DNA of 64,000 bases from an uncultured Aquimarina sp. (lineage in GTDB: Bacteria; Bacteroidota; Bacteroidia; Flavobacteriales; Flavobacteriaceae), in NCBI GenBank assembly GCA_947503135.1, contig CANNCQ010000006.1, positions 1 through 64,000 on the forward strand, read 5' to 3'. Every line of letters begins with the position of its first letter. Within the stretch, counting starts at the first letter, position 1. Shown here piece after piece: positions 1-11,800 of the stretch. The notes beneath the pieces were generated by a model. The model worked only from the letters and a program-made list of their open reading frames with translations. It did no database searches and was not told the origin of the DNA. Made by a program: the position numbers and the translations under genes.

Positions 1-25
1 CTCGTATATTTTGTCGAAATTTGAT

Positions 26-98
26 AAAAAGTTGTGCATCTTAGATTGTTGTGTCGTAACTACAATTTACTGCTATAGAGCAGAATGCTCAACTTTTT
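26..98. other. Branched inverted repeat, probable terminator or structured RNA
   Basis: The outer arms at 26-39 and 85-98 pair at 13 of 14 positions. They enclose two smaller hairpins: 45-49 with 62-66, and a perfect CTGCT/AGCAG stem at 70-74 with 79-83. Together these form a three-way junction. A run of T follows on the + strand and a run of A precedes it, so it could end transcription in either direction. Its position upstream of the ABC-F gene fits a terminator of a gene lying left of the window. A small RNA or mobile-element relic is possible. The rest of the first 200 bases holds only the promoter below. Confidence 0.5.
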
Positions 99-173
99 TA
101 TTCTTTAAATCATAATGCACTACGGGTTTAATTAGCATATTAGCTTGTAAAATAATCTTCCCTAGAATTTCCG

Positions 174-181
174 TAGTTTTG
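174..181 (+). promoter_or_regulatory. -7 promoter element for the ABC-F gene
   Basis: TAGTTTTG matches the Bacteroidota TAnnTTTG consensus. It lies about 20 bases upstream of the TTG start at 201. No clear -33 TTTG is visible at the usual spacing. Confidence 0.45.
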
Positions 182-200
182 CAGCTTAAATAAAGATAGT

Positions 201-2078
201 TTGATCAATTTTGTTTCTGTAGAAAATGTAGCCAAAGCTTTTGGCGAGCGTATATTATTTGATAATATTTCTTTCGGTATTAATGAAGGACAAAAAATTG
301 GCTTTGTGGCCAAAAATGGAACAGGGAAAACCTCGTTACTCGAAATTATAACGAAAGTGCATGAGCCAGATTCTGGACAAGTAGTTTATCGAAAAGGGTT
401 AAAGGTGGCCTCCTTGCCACAAGAACCTGTATTTCAAAAAGGATTAACTGTAGAGCAGGCCGTTTTTTCTGGAGATAACGAGATATTAAAAGCCATAGAT
501 GAATATGAAAAAGCGTTACAAAACCCTGATGATGCCGATTTGTACCAAAAAGCATTTGATAAAATGGACCAATTGCAGGCTTGGGATTTTGAAACTCAGT
601 ACAAACAAATTCTTTCAAAATTAAAATTAGACGATCTTTCTCGTAAAGTAGAAATGCTTTCGGGAGGGCAAAAAAAACGTTTGGCATTAGCTAATGTATT
701 GTTGAGTAAGCCTGAACTTATTTTTTTAGATGAGCCTACCAACCATTTAGATTTAGAAATGATTGAGTGGTTGGAAAATTATTTTGCTACGGAGAAAATC
801 ACCTTATTTATGGTGACTCACGATCGCTATTTTTTAGAAAATGTGTGTAACGAAATAGTAGAGTTAGATCAAGGTAATATGTACAGTTATAAAGGAAATT
901 ATGCATATTATTTAGAAAAAAAAGAGCAGCGATTGGCTCAAGAGCAAACTGAACTTACCAAGGCAAAACACCTTTATAAAAAAGAATTAGATTGGATGCG
1001 TCGACAACCCAAAGCACGTACCACAAAATCTAAATCGAGAATAGATGATTTTTTTGAAATCAAAGAGAAAGCCCATAAACGCAGACAAGATCATCAAGTA
1101 ACTCTTGAAATTAATATGGAGCGTATGGGTAGCAAAATTATCGAGCTTCATAAAATATCGAAAAGTTACGGTGATTTAAAAATCGTTGATAAAATGGAGT
1201 ATGTGTTTAAAAGGGGGGAGCGTATTGGTATTATTGGTAAAAATGGAACGGGAAAATCTTCTTTTTTAAATTTACTTACAGGTAAAGAATTACCAGATAA
1301 CGGGAAAGTGGTAATAGGCGATACCATAAAAATTGGCTATTACACACAAAGCGGAATAAAAATAAAACCAGGTCAAAAAGTAATTGAAGTAATTAAAGAA
1401 TTTGGGGAGTATATTCCTTTGAAAAAAGGACGTCAAATTTCGGCAGGACAATTATTAGAGCGCTTTTTGTTTGACAGGAAAAAGCAGTACGATTTTGTAG
1501 AAAAATTAAGTGGAGGAGAGCGTAAACGATTGTTTTTGTGTACGGTTTTAATTCAAAATCCAAACTTTTTAATATTAGATGAACCAACTAACGATTTAGA
1601 TATAGTTACACTAAATGTTTTAGAAGAATTTTTGTTGGACTTCCCAGGATGCTTATTAGTAGTATCTCATGATCGTTACTTTATGGATAAAATTGTAGAT
1701 CATCTATTTGTGTTTAGAGGGAATGCAGTTATTGAAGATTTTCCAGGGAACTATTCTGATTATCGAAGTTATGAGAATAGCCCAGTACCAAAAATAGAAA
1801 AAGTAGCTGTAGAGAAAAAAAATAAACAAGAGAAAGGAGATTGGAAAAAAGATAATACTTCGGCATTATCTTTTAACGAGCAAAAAGAGTTTTCTAAAAT
1901 AGAAAGTCAGTTAAAAAAACTGGCTCTTAAAAAGCAGGATATAGAAGCAGATTTTGTTTCCGGTACACTAGAAGGTGATGTTTTAATCGAAAAGTCGAAA
2001 GATTTAAAAAATATCCAAGACGAAATTGAAGCAAAAGAAATGCGCTGGATGGAGTTGGCGGAAAAAATGGAAGGTTAA
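201..2078 (+). CDS. ABC-F family ATPase (Uup-like)
   Basis: This is a soluble protein with two ABC ATPase domains and no membrane segments, the layout of ABC-F ribosome-associated proteins. Walker A of domain 1 is AKNGTGKT (residues 37-44, with Ala in place of the usual first Gly), followed by LSGGQKKRL near 153. Domain 2 has GKNGTGKSS near 346 and LSGGERKRL near 436. Both domains carry DEPTN Walker B motifs. The C-terminal stretch from about 540 is charged and helical, like the Uup C-terminal coiled coil. No ATG is available at the N-terminus, so TTG at 201 is the likely start. Members of this family act on the ribosome or in DNA-related processes; the exact role is not fixed by sequence. 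Confidence 0.88.
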   Translation: MINFVSVENVAKAFGERILFDNISFGINEGQKIGFVAKNGTGKTSLLEIITKVHEPDSGQVVYRKGLKVASLPQEPVFQKGLTVEQAVFSGDNEILKAIDEYEKALQNPDDADLYQKAFDKMDQLQAWDFETQYKQILSKLKLDDLSRKVEMLSGGQKKRLALANVLLSKPELIFLDEPTNHLDLEMIEWLENYFATEKITLFMVTHDRYFLENVCNEIVELDQGNMYSYKGNYAYYLEKKEQRLAQEQTELTKAKHLYKKELDWMRRQPKARTTKSKSRIDDFFEIKEKAHKRRQDHQVTLEINMERMGSKIIELHKISKSYGDLKIVDKMEYVFKRGERIGIIGKNGTGKSSFLNLLTGKELPDNGKVVIGDTIKIGYYTQSGIKIKPGQKVIEVIKEFGEYIPLKKGRQISAGQLLERFLFDRKKQYDFVEKLSGGERKRLFLCTVLIQNPNFLILDEPTNDLDIVTLNVLEEFLLDFPGCLLVVSHDRYFMDKIVDHLFVFRGNAVIEDFPGNYSDYRSYENSPVPKIEKVAVEKKNKQEKGDWKKDNTSALSFNEQKEFSKIESQLKKLALKKQDIEADFVSGTLEGDVLIEKSKDLKNIQDEIEAKEMRWMELAEKMEG

Positions 2079-2171
2079 TTTAGTAAATAGTACAAATATT
2101 AAAGAGTCTGTATAAAGATTTTAGCTAAAAGTACTTAGTATATTATGCTAAGTACCTAATATAACATACAA

Positions 2172-2498
2172 ATGGATATACAAAACGCACAATTAGAAGT
2201 AGATAAGTGGATTAAAAATCACGGGGTTCGTTATTTTAATGAGCTTACAAATATGGCTCAACTTACCGAAGAAGTAGGTGAGGTAGCACGAATTATTGCT
2301 CGTAGGTATGGCGAACAAAGTGAAAAGGAAAGCGATAAAAATAAAGACTTAGGAGAGGAATTAGCCGATGTGGTTTTTGTAGTTTTGTGTTTAGCAAACC
2401 AAACTGGGGTAAATTTGGAAGAAGCGTTTAATAAAAAGCTAGACCTTAAAACCAAACGCGATCACGATAGGCATCATAATAACGAAAAATTAAAATAG
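2172..2498 (+). CDS. MazG-type nucleotide pyrophosphohydrolase
   Basis: The short all-alpha protein (108 residues) carries the MazG metal-binding pattern: EEVGEVAR in the first half and EELADVVF in the second. These acidic residues bind Mg2+ in the family. Members hydrolyse nucleoside triphosphates to the monophosphate and pyrophosphate, often to clean the pool of aberrant nucleotides. The gene is followed after 2 bases by a small membrane protein and then aroA, so the three are probably co-transcribed. The link to aroA is positional and does not define a substrate. Confidence 0.82.
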   Translation: MDIQNAQLEVDKWIKNHGVRYFNELTNMAQLTEEVGEVARIIARRYGEQSEKESDKNKDLGEELADVVFVVLCLANQTGVNLEEAFNKKLDLKTKRDHDRHHNNEKLK

Positions 2499-2500
2499 AT

Positions 2501-2761
2501 ATGTTTAAACAAATAATGAAATCCGAAGCCTATTGGCGTTCCGTAATTAGATTAGGGTTCCTTTTTGTTATTGTTTTTGGAATTGTAGAGCATATAGGCC
2601 AGCATAAGGGACTTAATTTTGATGCTTTCAAAACTGAAATTATTGAAAAAGGATTATTATTTACATATTTGCGTTCAAAAATAGCAGGAGGGTTGTTGTA
2701 CGGACTAATCGTTTCCTATGTGTTTCAACGTAGAAAAATTATTGAAAGTAGAAAAAAGTAA
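2501..2761 (+). CDS. Small two-helix membrane protein, function unknown
   Basis: An 86-residue protein with two hydrophobic stretches, roughly residues 17-30 and 62-75, and a basic C-terminal tail (QRRKIIESRKK). I do not recognise a named family. It lies 2 bases after the mazG-like gene, and its stop codon shares one base with the aroA start at 2761, so translation is probably coupled within one operon. Both termini are probably cytoplasmic, given the positive charges at each end. Confidence 0.7.
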   Translation: MFKQIMKSEAYWRSVIRLGFLFVIVFGIVEHIGQHKGLNFDAFKTEIIEKGLLFTYLRSKIAGGLLYGLIVSYVFQRRKIIESRKK

Positions 2762-3996
2762 TGAAATTAGCTTTAGCACACATAGCAGATATTTCTAATG
2801 AAAGACTGCAAATTACAGGCTCAAAAAGTGAAGCCAACCGATTATTAATTTTGCAGGCTTTATACCCGGGAATTACTATTAAAAACTTATCTAATAGTGA
2901 TGATTCTCAAGTAATGCAACAAGCGATTGCTAGTACTGCTGAAGAAGTAGATATTCACCACGCAGGAACAGCAATGCGCTTTTTAACATCCTATTTTGCT
3001 ACCCGCGAAGGTCGTAAAACAGTACTTACAGGAAGTGCACGTATGCAAGAACGTCCTATTAAAATTTTAGTAGATGCGTTACGCGATTTAGGAGCAGATA
3101 TTTCTTATCAGAAAGAAGAAGGCTATCCACCTATTTTATTAACAGGGAAAAAACTTTCCAAAAATGAGGTAAGTCTTCAAGCAAATGTAAGTAGCCAGTA
3201 CATATCTTCATTAATGTTGATAGCGCCAACCTTAAAAAAAGGTTTAAAAATTTCTTTGGAAGGTAAAGTTACTTCGGTACCTTATATAGAAATGACACTT
3301 TCATTATTAAAACAATTAGGCGTTCAAGGTAGTTTTGAAAATAATATAATTGCAATTGAACCTCTGGACGAATCTAAAATAGACACTGTTGTTGTGGAAT
3401 CGGACTGGAGTTCAGCTTCTTATTTCTACAGCTTAGTGGCACTTTCTAAAAATGCTAAAATCACTTTAGGAAGCTATAAAAAAACGAGTTATCAAGGCGA
3501 TTCATCTTTAGCAGAAATTTATGCGCATTTGGGGGTAAAAACTTCTTACGATTTAAATACCATCACCATTGAAAAAGTAGGTACAGTAACCAAAGGTTCT
3601 GACGCTTTTAAAGGAGCGTTAGATTTAGCAAATTCTCCAGATATTGCACAAACCATTGCGGTTACTTGTTTTGGACTAGGTATTTCTTGTCATATGACAG
3701 GCTTACATACGTTGAAAATTAAAGAAACAGATAGGCTAGAAGCTTTAAAAGTGGAGATTGAAAAATTAGGTGGTAACGTAGCGATTACAGATACCGATTT
3801 GAAACTAGAAGCTTCGCAGGATATAACTTCGGGAGTAGCAATCGATACGTACCAAGATCATCGTATGGCAATGGCATTTGCGCCATTAGCTTTACGTACC
3901 GATTTAATTATTAACGAAGCTGAGGTGGTAAGTAAATCGTATCCTGATTTTTGGAAAGATATGAAACAGCTAGGTTTTACGATTAAAGAGCAATAG
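2761..3996 (+). CDS. aroA: 3-phosphoshikimate 1-carboxyvinyltransferase (EPSP synthase)
   Basis: This is the sixth step of the shikimate pathway: it transfers the enolpyruvyl group of PEP to shikimate-3-phosphate, in the cytosol. The substrate-binding GSKSEANR is near residue 20. The signature AGTAMRF is near 67, where Gly-Asn-x-Gly-Thr is more usual but HHAGTA is present. KETDR lies near 321 and the QDHRMAM segment near 365. Length 411 is slightly short of the common 425-430. It begins on the last base of the preceding small membrane gene. No aro neighbours are present, so the pathway genes are scattered. Confidence 0.92.
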   Translation: MKLALAHIADISNERLQITGSKSEANRLLILQALYPGITIKNLSNSDDSQVMQQAIASTAEEVDIHHAGTAMRFLTSYFATREGRKTVLTGSARMQERPIKILVDALRDLGADISYQKEEGYPPILLTGKKLSKNEVSLQANVSSQYISSLMLIAPTLKKGLKISLEGKVTSVPYIEMTLSLLKQLGVQGSFENNIIAIEPLDESKIDTVVVESDWSSASYFYSLVALSKNAKITLGSYKKTSYQGDSSLAEIYAHLGVKTSYDLNTITIEKVGTVTKGSDAFKGALDLANSPDIAQTIAVTCFGLGISCHMTGLHTLKIKETDRLEALKVEIEKLGGNVAITDTDLKLEASQDITSGVAIDTYQDHRMAMAFAPLALRTDLIINEAEVVSKSYPDFWKDMKQLGFTIKEQ

Positions 3997-4040
3997 TAGA
4001 TGATTTTTTCGAGTGAGAATTATATCTAAACAAAATTTGA

Positions 4041-4601
4041 ATGATTAAACTATTTGTGATATTGGGGTTGCTTTTAAGTGTGATGTCTTGTAGTAAGTCA
4101 AATAAACATAAAACAGCTATTCCTGAAGGATGGAAATCATTTGAAGGAAATGAATATACTATAAATTATCCTAAGACTTGGGAGTTGAATACCTCAGGGC
4201 AAACAGGAGCTAATCTTTTGTTATTTAGTCAACCAGACTCTGAGGAAGATCAATTCAAAGAAAATATAAGTCTTTTAATTCACGATTTAGGAGGGCTTAA
4301 TATGAATTTGAACAAATATGTTGAAGCCTTAGAAGCCCAAGTTTCTGTTATTGTAACAAATGGTGTTGTTTTGGAAAGTAAAAGAATTAATTCTGATACA
4401 GGTGATTATCAAAGTATAATTAGTACAGGTAAACAAGGAATATTTTCATTAAAATACAAACAGTATTGTTTTGTTAATAATGAAAAGGCCTATATTTTAA
4501 CCTTTACCTCAGAGCAAAGTCAATTTGAAAATTACAAATCAATTGGAAAAGAAATAATGGATAGTTTTACTATTAACCAGTCTTTAAATAGTTTGTTTTA
4601 A
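4041..4601 (+). CDS. Lipoprotein with PsbP/DUF1795-like domain
   Basis: The N-terminus is a type II signal peptide with a lipobox ending in VMSC (Cys17), so this should be a lipid-anchored envelope protein. The mature part opens with a motif typical of PsbP-like or DUF1795 proteins: a YTINYPKTWEL-type strand, then alternating strands and a final helix with a DSFTI ending. The biochemical role of this family in Bacteroidota is unknown. It stands between aroA and queA with its own spacing on both sides and is probably transcribed with neither tightly. Confidence 0.7.
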   Translation: MIKLFVILGLLLSVMSCSKSNKHKTAIPEGWKSFEGNEYTINYPKTWELNTSGQTGANLLLFSQPDSEEDQFKENISLLIHDLGGLNMNLNKYVEALEAQVSVIVTNGVVLESKRINSDTGDYQSIISTGKQGIFSLKYKQYCFVNNEKAYILTFTSEQSQFENYKSIGKEIMDSFTINQSLNSLF

Positions 4602-4682
4602 CTGAAAAATAAGTTTACAACATCATTATAAAACAGCTTAGATACTTTTAAGTTGAATACATAAAAATAAATAGTCAAATAC

Positions 4683-4714
4683 TTGACAACCCCTATCTCC
4701 AGATTGTATATTTA
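4683..4714 (+). promoter_or_regulatory. Promoter of queA
   Basis: TTG at 4683-4685 and TATATTTA at 4707-4714 are separated by 21 bases, close to the Bacteroidota TTTG/TAnnTTTG pattern. The last base of the -7 element deviates. The queA ATG follows 20 bases later. Confidence 0.4.
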
Positions 4715-4734
4715 CAAATCTTAAAATTACACTT

Positions 4735-5784
4735 ATGAAGTTATCCCATTTCGATTTTGAATTACCAGAAGAACTATTAGCCGAATACCCTTCAGAAAAT
4801 AGAGACGAGTCTCGTTTGATGGTTGTTGATAGAAAAAACGGCACAATAGAACATAAGCAATTCAAAGATCTTATCGATTATTTTGATGAGAAAGATGTAA
4901 TGGTTTTAAATAATACCAAAGTGTTTCCAGCACGTTTATTTGGTAACAAGGAAAAAACAGGAGCTCGTATCGAGGTATTCTTGTTAAGAGAACTGAATCC
5001 AGAAACTCGCTTGTGGGATGTATTGGTTGATCCTGCACGTAAAATTCGTATTGGTAACAAATTGTATTTCGGAGATGATGAGTCTTTAGTAGCAGAGGTT
5101 ATCGATAATACCACTTCTAGAGGAAGAACTTTACGTTTTTTATATGACGGCTCTTATGAAGAATTTAGAACTAAATTAAAAGAATTAGGAGAAACACCAC
5201 TTCCTAAATACATAAAAAGAGAAGTTGAGGATTCTGATTCGGAGCGCTACCAAACTATTTATGCAAAAAAAGAAGGAGCAGTAGCAGCACCTACAGCTGG
5301 TCTTCATTTTTCTAAACATTTATTAAAGCGTTTGGAAATTAAGGGCGTTAATTTTGCCGAAGTAACACTACATGTTGGTTTAGGTACTTTTAGTCCAGTT
5401 GAGGTAGAAGATTTGTCGAAACACAAAATGGATAGTGAACAAGCAGAAATTGAAGCAGAAGCAGTTCAGATTGTAAATCAAGCGAAAGAAGAAAAACGAC
5501 GAGTTTGTGCCGTAGGTACCACTGTAATGCGAACATTGGAAAGTGCAGTGTCTTCACAAAATACCTTAAATGAATTTGGCGGATGGACAAACAAGTTTAT
5601 ATTTCCTCCTCACGATTTTAGTATTGCGAATTGTATGATTACTAATTTTCACACCCCTAAATCAACCTTATTAATGATGGTTTCGGCTTTTGCTGGTCAC
5701 GATTTAATGAAAGAAGCTTATGAAGAAGCAGTAAAAGAAAAATATAAATTCTATAGCTACGGAGATGCGATGTTAATCATCTAA
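4735..5784 (+). CDS. queA: tRNA preQ1(34) S-adenosylmethionine ribosyltransferase-isomerase
   Basis: QueA makes epoxyqueuosine at the wobble position of GUN-anticodon tRNAs by transferring the ribosyl part of SAM to preQ1. The 349-residue length is standard. The start ([18 protein letters not shown]), the [10 protein letters not shown] segment, the [10 protein letters not shown] motif and [10 protein letters not shown] are all family hallmarks, and the C-terminal [18 protein letters not shown] block is intact. The gene is single, with a promoter-like element upstream and a shared bidirectional terminator downstream. Confidence 0.95.
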   Translation: MKLSHFDFELPEELLAEYPSENRDESRLMVVDRKNGTIEHKQFKDLIDYFDEKDVMVLNNTKVFPARLFGNKEKTGARIEVFLLRELNPETRLWDVLVDPARKIRIGNKLYFGDDESLVAEVIDNTTSRGRTLRFLYDGSYEEFRTKLKELGETPLPKYIKREVEDSDSERYQTIYAKKEGAVAAPTAGLHFSKHLLKRLEIKGVNFAEVTLHVGLGTFSPVEVEDLSKHKMDSEQAEIEAEAVQIVNQAKEEKRRVCAVGTTVMRTLESAVSSQNTLNEFGGWTNKFIFPPHDFSIANCMITNFHTPKSTLLMMVSAFAGHDLMKEAYEEAVKEKYKFYSYGDAMLII

Positions 5785-5810
5785 CCATGGTAATGATATT
5801 CTAAAACAAT

Positions 5811-5841
5811 AACCCCTCATATTCGAAGAATACGAGGGGTT
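5811..5841. terminator. Bidirectional terminator between queA and the macroglobulin gene
   Basis: A 14-base stem (5811-5824 with 5828-5841, one G-T/A-C imperfection) with a GAA loop has a GC-rich core (CCCCTC/GAGGGG). It sits between two convergent genes, with T-rich sequence on the + side. Confidence 0.8.
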
Positions 5842-5853
5842 ATTTGTTTGTCT

Positions 5854-8800
5854 CTATTCCTTAATATTAACGAGTTGTCCAGCCGAATGGCTGTTAAACT
5901 CAGGAGCGTACATGCATTGCAAACTTGTAATTCCGTTAGAAAAACTCCCTGCCTGATTGGCAATTACATCATATTCCAATACATAATTTCCTTTTGGAAG
6001 TGTATCAATAAAGAAATGAGAAGCCACATTTTTTGTGCTTTGGTAATAGCCCAAGCCATCGTTGTATTCATAACCCGATAGTACTTTTGTAGGTTCAAAG
6101 CCACTCGCACGCATATCTTTTAAATGCACAAACTCTAAGTCATCATCACTTTTAATAAGTAACCTTACGGTTACCTTGTCTCCAATTTGTAAAGGGGTTT
6201 GTGAGGTGATTTTTTTAAGTTCGGTGCCCTTGTCTGTAGTTACTTTTTTATAAAGCTCTTTATCAATACTTAAAGGGTTTTGGTTGTCAACTTTTATAGC
6301 ATCTAAATTCTCAAAATATTGCCAATAATAGCCACCATAGCCAGTAACGGTACTTTTGTTGTTTATTTCTACTGTTTTAAATTGTGAGGAAATTTCATCG
6401 GCTTTCCAAGTTGTTTTGAAGTAGCCCGTACCTTGTTCTTTTTGATTTTCAAGAAGTTTTTTAGTTGCTATTTTGGTAGTTCCTACTTTGATAACAGTAT
6501 TATCTTTAATGGAAAGCCAATCTTTTCCTTGAAGTAATAAAGCATAAGTGGCATTGGTAGTTTCAATAGTGGTTTCCCAACGATTGGTACGTTTGTTTTT
6601 AAGTAGAAAGATTTTCATCTCCTCTACATATTTTTCAGGCTGTTTGGTTTCTGTGTAGGCTTCAATTAATAACGCTTGTGTTGTTATAGGATTTTGATAC
6701 CACCACCAGGAGTTGGTGTTTTCTTTCCAATACATTCCATTTTCTTTAGAGTTTACGGCCGATTCCGTTAAGGATGTCAGTATTTTTTGAGTAATGTTGC
6801 TATTTTTAAAACGATGTAAAACAAGTGCTAATATTCCTTTTTCATAAATAGAACGAGTTGTCCAGTCCATTTCTTGAAAAACAAGTGCTTTATTAATAAT
6901 GGTTTTAGCTTGTCCTTTTAGTGGGAAACGGTCCTTATAAAAACTTCTAGCGTAAGCGAAATGCAACAGACGTATTTGTTTGTAGAAGCCTTCATCTGTT
7001 TTATGGTGTTTTTGGTAATTGATATAGTTTTTTACAAGTTCATTATCCATAAAGCGAATAGCGTTTTTTACGATATTATCAGTTTTTACTTGTTGGTTTG
7101 TGACTCCTAATTTTTCTAAATGACCAAAGCCAGCTACAATGTGCCTGGTGATGTAGCTATTTACATAGCCTCCTTTAAACCAAGGGAAACCTCCATTGGA
7201 TTTTTGTAATTGGCGTAATTTATTGATGTTTTTTTGCTGTGCTTTTGCTGTTTTTTCTAAATCAAACAAAGTTGCCAAACGTTGCTGTTGTTCGCTTTCC
7301 GATTTGGCTTCTTGTAGCCAAGGACTTTCGGCTAATAAAATACTTTTTAACTCTTCATTAGTTTCTAGCGGACTTTTTAATGTCCCTTTAGCTCTCCAGC
7401 TTTCAAATACTGTTTTTATTTTAGGTTGGGTATTTAAAATATGTGCAGCCATGGTATTTGCATACAAGCGGGCAAAAGTTTGTTCGCTACATTGGTGCGG
7501 ATATTCCATTAAGTAGGGTAGTGATTTAATAGCCATCCAAGCGGGGTTGGAGGTGTATTCCAAAGTTATTTGATGCGGTTTCTGAGTGTTGCTTGAAGGT
7601 TCAAAGTTTGCTAAAGAAAAAGAAGCGGTTTCGCCCGCTCTCACCCAAAGCGGAACACTTTCTGTAACCAACATGCGGTTGGATAGTACAGGGATGATTT
7701 TTTCCTCTCCGTCTGTAAAATTATTGGCTTTGGCTATAATTTTATATTGAATAGAAGTTAGGTTTTCTGGAATTGTAATAAGCCAACTTAATAAGCTGTT
7801 TCCGTTGGCATCAACACTAAAATTTTGAGTCAGTTGCTCTTGGGCTAATTGTTTGTTTAGCGTGTTTCCTGTAATAGGATCTGTCCATTGTAACTGAGCA
7901 GTTCCCGTCATTTTTTTGGAAGTTAAATTTGCTACTTTAGCGGTAAAACGCAGTTGATCTCCTTCTCTCACAAAACGCGGAGCGTTAGGGATTATACTCA
8001 ATTCTTTTTGGGTCAACGTTTGTGCGTTTAACCTACCTACGATAGCTTCTTTAGTATGTGCTAGCATCCTAAAATTCCATCGTGTTAACGCTTCGGGCGA
8101 GGTGAATTCAAATTCAATTTCACCTTTTTTAGTTGTACGTAAATTGGGTAAGAAAAAAGCAGTTTCCTTTGATTTTTTTCGGGCTTTGAAGGTTTTGAAG
8201 TCTTCAAGAGGTGCAACGTCTAGATTTAGACTTTTTATATCAATACCATCCTTTAAAGTGATTAGTATAACACCGTTGCTAGCTCGAGATCCATAAATAG
8301 ATGTAGCTGCAGTATCTTTTAATATTTTAATATTTCCTAAGCTATAAGGGTCAATATTACCAATATCTGATACTAAAACACCATCTACTATATATAATGG
8401 TTTTCCATCGCCAAAGGTGTTTAAACCCCTTATTAATACATTTTTGTTGTTTGTAGAATTTGATACAACAACTCCTTGAGCTCTACCCGATAATTCTAAT
8501 TCAGAGTCACTTTGATTCCATTCATTTAGCTCATTAAGTTCTTTTTTGTAGGACCTTAGTGAATTTGTTTTACTTCCGTATTGCTTTTTTGATCTATTAC
8601 TAATCTTATTAGAAAAGCTTATTTCTAGGAGTTCTTTAGTGTTAGATACTATAATTTCTTTTGTTATTAGTTTATTGAATTTAAACGATAATGAATCTCC
8701 TTTTTTTGCTTCAATTTCAAACTCACCATTATTATTAATAGATGTTGTTTTTAAGGTTCTTTTGTTTGTTACAATTGTTTGTGGAATGAAATGACCAATA

Positions 8801-11800
8801 ACAATACCGTAAATAGTTTTAGGATTTCTAGTTTTTATTTTAAACTTGATCAGTTTTAGGTATTTCTTATATTTCCAACTGTTAATTCTATTGAATTCAA
8901 AACCATAAAAATTCAAGTTTTCAAGAGGGAAATGATTTTTGCTTAAAGTGTTGTAATGTTCGTTGAAACTTATGGAACTCGTCCTTAAAGGATTGATGTT
9001 AGTTGATAAAGCGGGTGAAGGGTAGCTTTTTCCAAATCCAAAACTAGTATTCCAATAACTTTTTTTAAAGGTATCCAAAGAAGCATCGTACATACTTGCT
9101 AATGCTTCAGCATTGAAAGTCTTGTTATCGGAACGTTGAATGCTAAAGCTCCATTTTTCTGGAATTCCGGGATTTATTTTATCGGTAAAATGTTTCTTTT
9201 CAATTTGTAATGTTACCGGTTTGGGAATAAAGTCGATAAGCTCTTGTTCTGTATAAAATTTATTATAAACTTGATATTTGTAAACAACCGTTACTTTTGG
9301 ATAGGTAAGTTCGGATAATTTAATAGTTTGTTTTTTAGAACCTTTTTTTAATGTTATTTTTTCTTTCCAAATAGAGTTACCTCCATCAAAAACTTCTGCA
9401 AAAACAATAAGCTCAGGCGCAGCGGTTTGTAATTTAATTTCAAGGGCACTTGGGTCATTTTTGTTGTAATTAGTTTGGTGTGCAAACAGTTCCTCATCCG
9501 CAGGGAATTCCTGTTTAGGTTGTTCCAAGGTAATGGCTTTTTCTGTTTCGACTGTACTCTTCGTATTTGGATCGGTAACAGTAGTAATTAAAACATATTT
9601 ACCGGCAGGCCATTTATTAGGTTTTATAATTTCTATGGTTGGTTTATCTGTAGCAGAAAATGAATTCTCAAAAAATAGCTTACCTTTTTTCCAGTTTTTC
9701 GAGTCTTTTTCATTAGTAAACGGTATGTGTGGAAACGATTGTTTGAATTGAGTTTCAGTAATTGTTTGGATGTCGGGAGTTGGCCAAGGACGTTCGTTTA
9801 AAAAACGACCTGTACTTTGTAGTTTGTAAACTTTGATAGTACCATTTACTTTTATAGGATTTCCATTTACATCAGTAACGGAAACAGAAAGTTCGGGGAT
9901 AGTAGCGCCGTTCCAATCTTCGGGGGTATTTATGGTCGCTAATAAATTTTTATCAGCAACCTTTATTGTAATGGTATTTTCTCGGGTTTCACCATTAAGG
10001 TCGGTTATTTTGGCTTCTATGGTATAATTGTAAATTTTATTATCGGTGTCTTCTTCGTCAGTTTCAGCTTTAAAGAGTATACTAAAATCTCCTTTTTCAT
10101 CAGTTTTTACCGTAGCTGTAGCTATTTGTTTGGCATCGTTAGAACGGTTTCTGTACCACCAAAAACGGTGTTGAGTCGTTCGCTTTACCGAGTAATTTAC
10201 GGTAGCATCGGTAATACTACTGCCTAAAAAAGCTGTTGCATTTCCGTTAACTTTAATGCTGTCTAGGGGTTTGTATATTTTGGTAGCAGGTAAGAAGGAA
10301 ACCTCAAAAGTGGGGCGCTTATACTCTTCTACAGAAAAATTTTGATAAGCACGTTGATTGTTCTTTGAATTTTTAGGTTTTACAATAGAAGCAGTTATAG
10401 TAAAGTTTCCATTTAAACCGCCATTAGGAAGCTTGAATTTTCCTTTAATTGATCCATATTCATTAGTGGTTTGCGTGGTAGTATATATTTTTTCGTTGTT
10501 TGTATTTGTAACCGTTATTTCAATTGGTTTGTTTTCAATAACACTTGATTTTTGAGCAACTTCACTAACAGCAATAGCTTTGAAATACACCGTTTGTTTA
10601 GGTCGGTAAATGGCACGGTCTAGAAAAAGCAAGGTTTTCGATTTATAGGTATTTAGTTCATTTAAATAATTATCTCTTTGTCTTGTGCCGTAGTTATAAT
10701 CTTCAATTTTTAGGGTATCATTAATTGTGCTAATAGTAATAGAATTATTCACGTAATTAGTTGTGGTTTTGTGCGAAAATTCTCCCCAACTATTCGTGTT
10801 GTATTTCGAGGTACGGTAGGTTTCTTTTCGCCTGTCTAATGGTGTTTTTACAACCACCGAGGCATCAATAATTGTTTTGCCTGTATATTGGTTTAATACT
10901 TGATATTTAGTAAATACCCCAGCAGTAGTTTTGTTAACACTTAATTCTGTAACCTGTAATTTGTGGTATTTTAAACTATTTGTTAAGGTGTCGGTTTGTA
11001 TTTGTAAAAGGTAGTTTCCTAAGGGCAATTTAGGAACAACAACTTCAGTACTATAAGTATGGTGATCTTCTTTTTTGGGAAGCAGATAAGTCTTAGAAAA
11101 AGCTAGTTTTCGTTTACTTAAATATATTTTTATAAGTGAATCTTTTTTAGAGTAATTATAAGAGTTTATATCATAATCGCCAGGTACACGATACGCCTTT
11201 ACAGTTGCGCTGTGCGCATTAGTAAAAGTAATTTTTGCTAAATGGGGTTGGTTAGGGAGGTGTTTATCTTGAGTAAGCCAGATAAGCTTTCGCTGAAGAA
11301 TTTGTTGTTTTAAATTTTTAGCTTCAATAATAGTATTAATAGCTGCCTTGTCAGTTTCAATTTTGGTAAGTAACGCTAAAGCTTTTTTATTGTAATTAGG
11401 GTAGATAAATGTGTTTTCTTCGTTTTTTTGAAACGACAATTCTCTATAGGCTTTAGCTACAGCTAATTCAATTTCAGCGGTTTCCTTAGATCGTTTAAAT
11501 TCGGCTTGTAACTGTTGTAAACCATCAAGGTATTTTACAGGTGTATTTATGCCTGTGTAGTTGTTTTTTACAAATTGCATGCGTTCTAAGCTATTAAAAG
11601 ACCACGCAACATCGTTTTTTTGTTGTGAATGAATTTGCTCTAACTGCTGGTATGTTTTAAGGGCTTTGTATAGTAATGACTCCGCATCTGTGGACTTAAT
11701 ATTTTGTTTAGCAAAAGTAGCCGAGCTGTTGAAATACGAGTCACTATCAATTAAAAATTCATCTTTAGGCTTTTGTACTCTATTACGTGTGTTTTTATAA

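Noticed and set aside
5811..5841. Palindrome as an operator
   Set aside because: GC-rich stem, short loop and position between convergent stop codons fit a terminator better.
7196..7516. Open frame of 106 codons on the + strand
   Set aside because: It lies antisense inside the macroglobulin gene, whose thioester and domain motifs are clear. It has no promoter or family signal.
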